Assembly (NCBI RefSeq): GCF_037997115.1
Contig: NZ_CP150484.1
Span: forward strand, 4,326,396-4,367,366
Length of the DNA: 40,971 bases
Source: Amycolatopsis coloradensis
GTDB lineage: Bacteria > Actinomycetota > Actinomycetes > Mycobacteriales > Pseudonocardiaceae
Direction: 5' to 3'
In this document: positions 34,722-40,971 of the stretch, piece by piece
How positions within the stretch are numbered: the stretch's first letter is position 1
Layout: the number at the start of each line of letters is the position of its first letter
Translations under genes and position numbers: made by a program
The notes under the pieces: model-generated
The model's database searches: none
Told to the model about the DNA's origin: nothing
Seen by the model: the letters and a program-made list of their open reading frames with translations, nothing else

Positions 34722-35339
34722 GTCCAGCACCGGCGAAGCGGGCCCGTAGTAGAAGGCGCGCAGCCGGTACGAGGCGCCCTCTTCGCCCGGCATCGTGGCG
34801 AGCCCGGCCGACGTCGTCCCCGGATCGGAGACCTCGATCGGCACGAAGTCGGCGGCGTCGGGTTTCTTGATCTCCACAAGGAAGCCGTCTTCGTCGCTGG
34901 AGCGATCGGCCCAGCTGAACCGCACCATCTCCTCTGGCGCGGGCTCGGCCCGGAACGAGGCCGGAGCGGCAGAGCGGTCGCCTGCCCGCAGGGACACGGT
35001 GGGTCCGGCCGCGGCCGGAGTGGCAGGCCCGGAAACCGTGACGGCGTCCGAAACGGCGCCGTAGAACGGCCGGATCCGGTAGTAGAACCGCGTCTCCGGC
35101 ATCAGGTCCGGATGCCGGTAGGACGTCCGCCTCGGCGGCACGAACTGCAGGATCGTGTATTCGCCGTGCGGATCGGTGGTGTATTCGACGATCCGCCCCG
35201 CGGCGGCCGGATCGTCGTCGGGCCAGCTCAGGTCCACGTTCACCGGATCGCTCAGTGTCGCGGTGAAACGGGGCTCCTCTCCGCATCCCGACACGAAAGC
35301 GAACACCAGCAGCAGAACGGCCACGAGTTTCCTTGGCAC
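34698..35339 (-). CDS. Lipoprotein with fibronectin-like domains
   Basis: This 213-residue protein has a lipoprotein signal (about 1-19, KLVAVLLLVFAFVSGC, lipobox VSGC with the acylated C at about 19) and two beta-sandwich domains that resemble fibronectin type III (ARFYYRIRPFYGAVSD and SYRLRAFYYGPASPV parts). It is probably anchored outside the membrane; no enzyme motif is seen. It is divergent from the sigma factor. Its last codons (about the final seven residues) and stop are made by the terminator hairpin, so the C-terminus may vary between strains. Confidence 0.72.
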   Translation of the reverse strand: MPRKLVAVLLLVFAFVSGCGEEPRFTATLSDPVNVDLSWPDDDPAAAGRIVEYTTDPHGEYTILQFVPPRRTSYRHPDLMPETRFYYRIRPFYGAVSDAVTVSGPATPAAAGPTVSLRAGDRSAAPASFRAEPAPEEMVRFSWADRSSDEDGFLVEIKKPDAADFVPIEVSDPGTTSAGLATMPGEEGASYRLRAFYYGPASPVLDLVSGKDG

Positions 35340-35424
35340 GCCCAGACCCTCCCGGGAATCAGGCGGCGGCGGAATCCGGAGGCGTCAGCATACGAGCGCG
35401 TCCGGTGATCGACAAGACCCCGGT

Positions 35425-35452
35425 TGAACCGCATCCCCGTGCCGTCCGTGTG
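35425..35452 (+). promoter_or_regulatory. SigL-type autoregulatory promoter
   Basis: TGAACC (35425-35430), a 16-bp spacer and CGTGTG (35447-35452) fit the promoter form I recall for SigL of M. tuberculosis (TGAACC, 16-18 bp, CGTgtr). It lies upstream of the SigL-like gene and points at it. The match is seen; recognition by this sigma factor is inference. Confidence 0.65.
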
Positions 35453-35599
35453 GGAGGCAAGAGGAGGCGGCCATGGAGAACCGAGGAGAGGCCGGTGCCG
35501 ATGCACAGTTCGATCGCGGCGCGCGCCGAACGATCCACTCTGCCCCTGCGGGTTGCAGTACTGTCCTCGCCGACCCAGAAGACCGTCGGGAGGACGCGA

Positions 35600-36151
35600 G
35601 TGGCGATCGGAGGCCGGCGGCCCAAAAAGGCCAAAGGCGAGGACTTGGTCCGGCACTTGTACGCCGAACACGGGCGAAGCCTGCTGGCGTACGCGACGAG
35701 GCTGACCGGGGACCGCGCGGCCGCGGAGGACGTCGTGCAGGAGACCCTGGTCCGGGCCTGGAAGCACGCCGAAGACCTGGAGAACGACGCGAAGGGATCG
35801 GTGCGGGGCTGGCTGCTCACGGTGGCCCGCAACATCATCACCGACCGCGCGCGGGCAAGGGCGGCGCGGCCGCCGGAGGTGGCGGAGCCGGAGGAAGGCG
35901 TGCCCACCCCGGCGGTGGAGCGGGATCACGCGCAGAGCGTCGTGGACTCCATGGCCGTGCTCGGGGCGATGGACGGCCTTTCCACGGAACATCGTGAGGT
36001 ACTGGTGGAGATCTACTACCGGGGCCGGACGGTGGCCGAAGCGGCGAGATCCCTGGGCGTGGCCCCGGGTACCGTTAAGTCGAGATCTTATTACGCGTTA
36101 CGGGCGCTCAGAGCCGTGATGGCGGGACCCGGGAAGGAGGTGGCGCGATGA
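35600..36151 (+). CDS. ECF sigma factor, SigL-like
   Basis: This 183-residue sigma factor has region 2 (about 18-80, YATRLTGDRAAAEDVVQETLVRAWKH, then VRGWLLTVARNIITDRARAR) and region 4 (about 120-175, LSTEHREVLVEIYYRGRTVAEAARSLGVAPGTVKSRSYYALRAL). It is most like SigL, which in mycobacteria controls envelope and redox genes. GTG at 35600 follows GGGAGG by six bases and is preferred; ATG 35501 is an alternative. It overlaps the anti-sigma gene by 4 bp (ATGA). A TGAACC/CGTGTG promoter lies upstream. Confidence 0.88.
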   Translation: MAIGGRRPKKAKGEDLVRHLYAEHGRSLLAYATRLTGDRAAAEDVVQETLVRAWKHAEDLENDAKGSVRGWLLTVARNIITDRARARAARPPEVAEPEEGVPTPAVERDHAQSVVDSMAVLGAMDGLSTEHREVLVEIYYRGRTVAEAARSLGVAPGTVKSRSYYALRALRAVMAGPGKEVAR

Positions 36152-36858
36152 GCGCGGTCGGACACGACCAGGGCCAGCTCGCCGCCTACGTCCTCGGCGG
36201 GCTCACCCCGGCGGAAGCGGCGACGTTCGAGACGCATCTGGCGAACTGCCCCACGTGCCGTCGTGAGGTGCGCGAGCTGTCGGAACTGCGGTATCACCTC
36301 GACGAGGTGCCGCCGGAGGCGTTCCTCGAAGGACCTCCTGACGGGGGAGATCTGCTGCTGCAGCGCACGCTGCGTCAGGTTCGCGAAGAAGAAGGCACCC
36401 ACGAGCGCAAGCCGCGGCGGCTCCTCGCCGTGGCCGGTGCGGCCGTACTGGTCGTCGTGGCGCTGGGCGCGGGCGTGCTGGTCGGACGGCAGACGTCGCC
36501 CGAACCGTCGACCGTGGCGCTGCCGGTGCCGACGGCGGCGGCCCCGGTGCCCGGCACCCGCGATCTCGCGGCCACCGACCGGGAAACGGGCACCCGGCTG
36601 GCGGTCCGGGTCGTCCCGGCGGCGGGTTGGGTCCGGCTCCACGCGAAGGCGACCGGTGTCCGCGAAGGCGAGAAGTGCACGCTCGTCGTGGTGACCAAGA
36701 GCGGAGAGCGGGTCACCGCGGGCAGCTGGCTCGTTTCGGAGAAGGGGCAGCGCGAGGGCACCGGGATCGACGGTTCGGCACTGGTGGCACCGGACGACGT
36801 GGCCTCGGTCGACGTCGTGACCATGGACGGCCGGAACCTGGTGTCGGCGCGGGTATGA
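36148..36858 (+). CDS. Zinc-binding anti-sigma factor (RslA-like)
   Basis: This 236-residue membrane protein has an N-terminal ZAS domain with H30-x3-C34-x2-C37 (THLANCPTC), one membrane helix (about 92-113) and an exported C-terminal domain (about 140-236) with VRLHAKATGV and GSWLVSEKGQ parts. In the SigL/RslA pair the ZAS domain holds the sigma factor and releases it on oxidation; here this is inferred. It overlaps the sigma gene by 4 bp and the SRPBCC gene by 4 bp, a tight operon. Confidence 0.9.
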   Translation: MSAVGHDQGQLAAYVLGGLTPAEAATFETHLANCPTCRREVRELSELRYHLDEVPPEAFLEGPPDGGDLLLQRTLRQVREEEGTHERKPRRLLAVAGAAVLVVVALGAGVLVGRQTSPEPSTVALPVPTAAAPVPGTRDLAATDRETGTRLAVRVVPAAGWVRLHAKATGVREGEKCTLVVVTKSGERVTAGSWLVSEKGQREGTGIDGSALVAPDDVASVDVVTMDGRNLVSARV

Positions 36859-37328
36859 CCGATTCGCTCGCGGGTCGCGGAGGCGGTTGGTACCGCTTCC
36901 GCGACACGTGGGTGCTCCCTGCCTCGCCCAAGACGGTTTTCGACGCCGTCGTCGACCTGGCCGCGTATCCGCTGTGGTGGCGCGATGTCCGGTCGGTCAG
37001 CCAGGTCGACGAGGACACCGCCGAACTCGTCTGCCGGTCCAGGCTGCCGTACGCGTTGACCGTCCGGATGCGCCGGGACCGGCAGGACGAGCGCGAGGGC
37101 CGGGTGCGGGTCCTGCTCAGCGGCGATCTCGAAGGGATGCTGGCCGGCGCGCTGATGGCGGTGGGCAGCGGCACCAGACTGGAGATCACGCAGGAGGTCG
37201 AGGCGCGGAAGCCGTTGCTGCGCAAGCTCGATCGGATCGCGCGGCCGGTGTTCCGGATCAACCACGCGCTCATGATGCGACGGGGGCAAAACGGATTGCG
37301 GGGGTATCTGCGGGCTTCGGCGGGTTAG
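36855..37328 (+). CDS. SRPBCC-family protein
   Basis: This 157-residue protein has the SRPBCC (START-like) ligand-binding fold: FRDTWVLPASPKTVFDAVVDLAAYPLWWRDVRSV at the start and FRINHALMMRRGQNGLRGYL at the end. Members carry lipids or polyketides or work in modification of small molecules. The ATG at 36855 overlaps the anti-sigma stop in an ATGA, so it belongs to the sigma operon. Presence of a cytoplasmic lipid-binding protein with an envelope-stress sigma factor suggests a linked function; this is inference. Confidence 0.82.
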   Translation: MTDSLAGRGGGWYRFRDTWVLPASPKTVFDAVVDLAAYPLWWRDVRSVSQVDEDTAELVCRSRLPYALTVRMRRDRQDEREGRVRVLLSGDLEGMLAGALMAVGSGTRLEITQEVEARKPLLRKLDRIARPVFRINHALMMRRGQNGLRGYLRASAG

Positions 37329-37337
37329 AGTCCCGCC

Positions 37338-38042
37338 ATGCGTGTCGCCACCGTGCAGCCGTACACCGTCCCCGCGGATCTTTCCGCGAACATCGCCGAA
37401 CACGCGAGACTTCTCCGGATCGCGGACGCCGATCTCTGCGTCTTCCCCGAACTTTCCTTGACCGGCTTGGAGTTCGAGGCGCTCGCCGCCGATCCGGGAC
37501 TCTGGTTGTCCCCGGACGACCCCCGCCTCGATCCGCTTCGGGAAGCGTGCCGGGCCAGCGGTGTCCACGCCGTCGTCGGGCTCCCGCTCGCGGAGGACGG
37601 ACGGCGGTTCATCGGATCGCTCGTCCTCGGTCCGGCCGGGGAAACTGTTGCCACTTATGCGAAACGGAACCTGCACGACAGCGAGGAAGAGCTGTTCGAA
37701 CCGGGCACGAGGCAGGTGATCATCGAGGTCGGAGGCAGGCGTCTCGGCCTCGCGATCTGCCTCGACGCCGCGAACCCGGACCACGCGCGGGAGCTCGCCG
37801 AGGCGGGCGCCGAGGTCTACGTCCTCAGCGCGCTCTTCGGCGAGGGCCAGGAACAGCGGCTGCTCGACCAGGTCGGCGTCGCGGCCGGGTGTGGGATGTG
37901 GGTCGTGCTTTCCCAGTATTCCGGCAAGACCGGCGGGATGGCCGCGTTCGGTGGCAGCGGGGTCTGGAAACCCGGAGGCGCCGCCGAGGTACGCCTCGGC
38001 GGCGAGGTCTCCGAGTGGGCCTACGCGACGGTTGCTTCCTGA
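37338..38042 (+). CDS. Carbon-nitrogen hydrolase (nitrilase superfamily)
   Basis: This 234-residue protein has the nitrilase-superfamily triad: E38 in VFPELSLTG, K109 in TYAKRNLH, and C141 in LAICLDAANPDHA. Such enzymes hydrolyse amides or nitriles, or move acyl groups. The substrate is unknown, and it is somewhat shorter than typical members. It begins 9 bp after the SRPBCC gene and may be in the same operon. Its last 22 bp overlap the convergent efflux pump gene. Confidence 0.85.
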   Translation: MRVATVQPYTVPADLSANIAEHARLLRIADADLCVFPELSLTGLEFEALAADPGLWLSPDDPRLDPLREACRASGVHAVVGLPLAEDGRRFIGSLVLGPAGETVATYAKRNLHDSEEELFEPGTRQVIIEVGGRRLGLAICLDAANPDHARELAEAGAEVYVLSALFGEGQEQRLLDQVGVAAGCGMWVVLSQYSGKTGGMAAFGGSGVWKPGGAAEVRLGGEVSEWAYATVAS

Positions 38043-39430
38043 ACTTTCCGGGTGCGAAGTAACACCGTCGCGGAGAAGACGGCGAGAGCGAGCAGTCCGG
38101 CGCTCAACGCGTACGCCGTCCGGTAGCCACTGGTGAGCGCCTCGGGAATCGCGGTGCCCCCGGCCAGGAGCGAGCCGGTACGGGACGCGGCGGCGGTGGC
38201 GAGCACGGCGGTCCCGATGGCCGCGCCGATCTGCTGCGTGGTGTTGATCAGCCCTGAAGCGACCCCGGTGTCTGCGGGTGCGACGCCGGACATCGCCTGT
38301 CCCATCAGCGCCGGCATCGCCGCGCCGAACCCGACTCCCATCAGCACGAGCGCGGGCAGGACGTCCCTCGCGTAGTCGCCGTCCGCCTCGACGGTGGCGA
38401 GGAAGCCGAGCGCCAGCGTGACCAGGGAAAGCCCGGTGACGAGTACCGTTCGTGCCCCGAAGCGGTGGTTCAGCCGCTCGGCGAAGACCAGGGACATCAC
38501 CGCGATCGAGAGCGGGGCGGGCAGGAAGGCGAACCCGGTGCTCAACGCGTCGAGTTCGAGCACGCGCTGAAGATAGAGCGCGGTGATGAACTGGAAGCCG
38601 AACAGCCCGGCGACCATCAGGACCATCACCGTGTTCGCCCCGGACACCGCGCGGAGGCGGAAGATCCGCAGCGGCAGCAGCGGTTGATGGGCCTTCGCCT
38701 GCCGGAGGACGAACCCGGCGAGAAGCAGCAGCGACACCGCGAGCAACCCGAGCGTGCGGGCGTCGGACCAGGTGTACTCCTCGGCCTTGACGATCGTGTA
38801 GACCAGCAGCATCAGCCCGCCGGTGACCAGTCCGGCACCGGTGACGTCGGTGCCGCCGCGTAGCCCGGGGCCCCGGTCGTCGGCTAGCAGCCGGACGGCC
38901 AGCGCCAGCGCGATCGCGCCGATCGGCAGGTTGACGAAGAACGTCCAGTGCCAATCGAGCAGCTGGGTGAGCGTTCCGCCCGCGATGAGCCCGATCGACG
39001 ATCCGGCGGCCTGGGTGAAGCTGTAGACGCCGATGGCCTTCGCCCGTGCCCGCGGTTCCGGGTAGAGCGTGGTGATCATGCCGAGCACGACGGCCGACGC
39101 CAGCGCGCCGCCCGCGCCCTGCAGAAAACGGAACACGATGAGCTGCGCCTGGTCCTGCGCGATTCCGCACAGCAGGGAGGCGAGCGTGAACAGGCCGAGC
39201 CCGGCGAGGAAGACCCGTTTCCGGCCGATCAGGTCGCCCAGTCTGCCGGACAACAGGAGCAGCCCGGCGAACGCGATCAGGTAGGCGTTGACCACCCAGG
39301 CGAGGGTGGACGGCGTGAAGCCGAGGTCGTTCTGGATCGCGGGCAGCGCGACGGCGACGATCGAGCCGTCGAGGACGACCATCAGCGAGACGGCGCAAAG
39401 GACGGCGAGGGCGAGAGCGCGCTGTGGCAT
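38021..39430 (-). CDS. MFS drug-efflux transporter (DHA2, 14-helix type)
   Basis: This 469-residue protein has about 14 membrane helices. Motif A is GRLGDLIGRKRVF (about 62-74), and motif C-type sequence lies in AAGSSIGLIAGG. The start VLDGSIVAVALPAIQNDLGF and the end SGLINTTQQIGAAIGTAVLA are typical of DHA2 pumps (EmrB/QacA relatives). It expels hydrophobic compounds using protons. It is divergent from the HxlR regulator with an inverted repeat between them, and that regulator probably controls it. Confidence 0.9.
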   Translation of the reverse strand: MPQRALALAVLCAVSLMVVLDGSIVAVALPAIQNDLGFTPSTLAWVVNAYLIAFAGLLLLSGRLGDLIGRKRVFLAGLGLFTLASLLCGIAQDQAQLIVFRFLQGAGGALASAVVLGMITTLYPEPRARAKAIGVYSFTQAAGSSIGLIAGGTLTQLLDWHWTFFVNLPIGAIALALAVRLLADDRGPGLRGGTDVTGAGLVTGGLMLLVYTIVKAEEYTWSDARTLGLLAVSLLLLAGFVLRQAKAHQPLLPLRIFRLRAVSGANTVMVLMVAGLFGFQFITALYLQRVLELDALSTGFAFLPAPLSIAVMSLVFAERLNHRFGARTVLVTGLSLVTLALGFLATVEADGDYARDVLPALVLMGVGFGAAMPALMGQAMSGVAPADTGVASGLINTTQQIGAAIGTAVLATAAASRTGSLLAGGTAIPEALTSGYRTAYALSAGLLALAVFSATVLLRTRKVQEATVA

Positions 39431-39459
39431 GAAGAATCCTATTCGGAAGAGTTCCCCAG

Positions 39460-39479
39460 GTGATGCTTTGGTGCATCAC
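39460..39479. promoter_or_regulatory. Candidate HxlR operator
   Basis: GTGATGC (39460-39466) and GCATCAC (39473-39479) are perfect inverted repeats around TTTGGT, between the divergent pump and HxlR genes. Such a site would allow one dimer to control both. Confidence 0.55.
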
Positions 39480-39534
39480 TTGTAACAGCGCCCATCTTGT
39501 GTGACTCTGTTCCTCGCCGGAAGGAGGCACTTTC

Positions 39535-39936
39535 ATGTCCCAGGGGAACACCGATGTGACCGCGCAGGCCAGGGTCGTCGATCCGGAAAAACTCGAGGTG
39601 TGCACCGTGCTCGAGGTGATCAACCGGATCAGCGGCAAGTGGGCGATCGGCATCCTGCTGGAGGCCACGCGCGGTCCCGTGCGGTTCACCGAACTCGAGC
39701 GGTCGGTGGAGGGGATCAGCAGGCGGATGCTCACGCTGACGTTGCGGAACCTCGAACGTGACGGCCTGCTCGTGCGCACCGTGTACCCGACGGTGCCGCC
39801 GAAGGTGGAGTACGAGGCCACGCCCATGGCGAAGGAGCTGTACGCGTCGCTGAGCGGCCTGCTGAGCTGGGCCGAGCGTCATCGTGACTCGATCGCCGAG
39901 TCCCGTGTCGTCTACGACGAGAAGGTCAGCGCCTGA
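39535..39936 (+). CDS. HxlR-family regulator
   Basis: This 133-residue winged-helix protein has the HxlR form: VCTVLEVINRISGKWAIGILLEATRG, RFTELERSVEGISRRMLTLTLRNLERDGLL and PPKVEYEATPMAKEL. C23 in LEVCTVL lies where many members carry a sensing cysteine. It is divergent from the DHA2 pump and probably represses it until a quinone or aldehyde-like inducer is present; that inducer class is known for the family, not shown here. It overlaps the DUF6000 gene by 11 bp in the opposite direction. Confidence 0.9.
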   Translation: MSQGNTDVTAQARVVDPEKLEVCTVLEVINRISGKWAIGILLEATRGPVRFTELERSVEGISRRMLTLTLRNLERDGLLVRTVYPTVPPKVEYEATPMAKELYASLSGLLSWAERHRDSIAESRVVYDEKVSA

Positions 39937-40507
39937 CGTCCGCCGCGTGCACGGCACGTTGGACGTGCGAGCACAGCATGGCGAAGTACATCTTGTGGAA
40001 CGGCAGGTCGGTGCTGTTCTTCGCGGACCAGCTTCCCCAGAGGCCGCCCGGACGCAGATAGCGTGACGTGTACGCGGTCGTGAGGTCGGCGTCGATGTGG
40101 TGCAGGGCCGCGAGTGCCCATTCCTGGTCGTAGCGCAGATCGGGCCGCGCGAGGTAACGGTCCAGATAGGACACGAGGATTTCGGCGTCGGCGATGGTGC
40201 CGAACCGGGCGAGCGCGAAACAGTAGCCTTGCCCGGCGAAGACCAGGTCGCTTTCCAGGAACAGTTCCCGGATGCGCCCGCGCCACGCGGTGCGCCGGTC
40301 GACGCCGATGAGCCAGGCCGCCGTGATCCGCGGCCGCCAGTCCGCCGCGAGCAGATCGCCGAGTTCGTCGTCGGTGATGTTTCGCGAGTCCTCGACGAGG
40401 TCGCGCAGGAAGGCCTCGCGTTCGGGGTCGCTCATCATCCCGGCGAAGTTGCCGTGCAGCAGCTTGGAGTACCGCGCGATCACATAGCGGTCGATGGCGT
40501 CCGGCAT
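39926..40507 (-). CDS. DUF6000-family protein
   Basis: This 193-residue reading begins PDAIDRYVIARYSKLLHGNFAGMM and contains ITDDELGDLLAADWRPRITAAWLIGV, FAGQGYCFALARFGT and YLDRYLARPDLRYDQEWALAAL, which fit DUF6000. The role is unknown. ATG at 40507 is the likely true start, as sequence before it belongs to an MFS fragment in the same frame; it has only a weak ribosome site. If the frame is read from 40828 the product would be a chimera. DNA binding or catalytic motifs are not evident. Confidence 0.75.
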   Translation of the reverse strand: MPDAIDRYVIARYSKLLHGNFAGMMSDPEREAFLRDLVEDSRNITDDELGDLLAADWRPRITAAWLIGVDRRTAWRGRIRELFLESDLVFAGQGYCFALARFGTIADAEILVSYLDRYLARPDLRYDQEWALAALHHIDADLTTAYTSRYLRPGGLWGSWSAKNSTDLPFHKMYFAMLCSHVQRAVHAADVRR

Positions 40508-40828
40508 GCCGCTCAGTTTGCCGGAAAAGACGAAGCCGCGGTGCGAGGACGGGGGACCCCCCATCGCCACCAACCTGCCGGCGTCGGCCCCGATCATGGT
40601 CTCGCGAAGCGGCAGCCGGTCGACCCACACCCCCGCCAGGGTGCCGATCAGCACGAACGGCAGAAATCTCAGCGCGGCCAGCAGTCCGACGTCCCATGCG
40701 GTCCCGCCGAGCCCGAGCAAGGCGGCGGTCGGCAACGCGATCCGCGAAACCTTGTCGCCGAACGCGCTGATCGTCTGGCCGATCCACAGGCGCCGGAAGT
40801 CGCCGGGGAACGAGAAAGAGGAAGGCAT
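40508..40828 (-). pseudogene. Truncated MFS transporter N-terminus, in frame with DUF6000
   Basis: The reading from ATG 40828 gives FSFPGDFRRLWIGQTISAFGDKVSRIALP, then GTAWDVGLLAALRFLPFVLIG and DRLPLRETMIGADAGR, the first two to three helices and loop of a MFS permease. After about residue 90 (near 40560) the family sequence stops and, with no frame change, a short linker leads into the DUF6000 gene. About ten helices are missing. It is a deletion remnant or a fusion; the transporter cannot work. Confidence 0.7.
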
Positions 40829-40917
40829 CGAAATCCGATCACTGGAAGGAAAATCGAGCCTAAGATCCAATAGACGTCAAAGCCGGGTCGGTTATTCGAA
40901 GTCGAGGAGAGCGGGAA

Positions 40918-40971
40918 ATGCCCCAGCGGCCGGTCGGTTCCGGGGGAATCGCGGGAATGATCCAGCTGCAC
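40918..40971 (+). CDS. Start of a plus-strand gene, cut by the window end
   Basis: ATG at 40918 follows GAGGAGA at a good distance, and the frame stays open to the last base for 18 codons (PQRPVGSGGIAGMIQLH...). It is divergent from the truncated MFS reading. Too little is present to name it. Confidence 0.5.
   Translation, partial: MPQRPVGSGGIAGMIQLH

Noticed and set aside
36375..39827. Minus-strand open frame of 1150 codons across the sigma operon and pump
   Set aside because: It is an artefact of high GC; the real genes on both strands inside it have clear families.

Overview
The window is high-GC DNA with actinomycete coding style: frequent GTG and TTG starts, short 4-bp overlaps inside operons and G-rich ribosome binding sites. 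An Amycolatopsis close to A. orientalis is the best guess. The main reason is the secreted glycoside hydrolase at 10378-13470, which has almost the length of the characterised A. orientalis exo-beta-glucosaminidase CsxA and the same catalytic residue numbers (D469 and E541). Genes of the MmpS type, a SigL/RslA-type sigma and anti-sigma pair and a UvrA fit the same group. The species is an inference. The first 11 bases match the 3' end of an Illumina adapter and run straight into a long palindrome, so position 1 is probably a contig end.

Layout. 1-1400: a RES/Xre-type toxin-antitoxin pair. 1735-4353: a LacI regulator divergent from an FGGY sugar kinase. 4284-10302: single-gene housekeeping and stress functions (AraC-like regulator, NUDIX, MmpS, FetB-type permease, histidine phosphatase, NhaP antiporter fused to a UBP zinc finger, VOC/AraC pair). 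10378-13470: CsxA. 13594-16159: small proteins (YchJ, DUF1801, HhH, DUF1684) around a region with a perfect SOS-box match. 16141-17936: a MerR/BtrH-like operon with a textbook MerR promoter. 17982-20888: a multidomain secreted GH29 fucosidase. 21048-25373: poorly characterised genes, including a HExxH protein paired with a HEAT-repeat protein, an AMIN-like secreted protein, a DUF6734 glycosyltransferase-like protein and an unknown two-gene operon. 25390-29677: an accessory, partly decayed stretch (phage beta-family protein, Phd antitoxin with a broken VapC, an ArsC-like gene with a compensated double frameshift, a nine-repeat HAF protein, a truncated MBL hydrolase copy). 29731-38042: a core-like block (intact MBL hydrolase, acyltransferase, UvrA, lipoprotein, SigL-type operon, nitrilase). 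38021-40971: a DHA2 efflux pump with a divergent HxlR regulator, a DUF6000 gene joined in frame to a truncated MFS fragment, and the start of a plus-strand gene cut by the window edge.

How the genes work together. Two large secreted glycosidases, the LacI/kinase pair and BtrH/MerR suggest saprophytic use of amino sugars and fucosylated glycans. The SigL-type sigma factor has a matching promoter motif upstream of it, so the operon sigma, anti-sigma, SRPBCC and perhaps nitrilase is probably autoregulated. No complete mobile element, CRISPR array, tRNA or rRNA was found. The most unusual parts are the SOS-box region near 14950, the HExxH/HEAT operon, and the decayed junctions at 26.9-29.2 kb and 40.5 kb.
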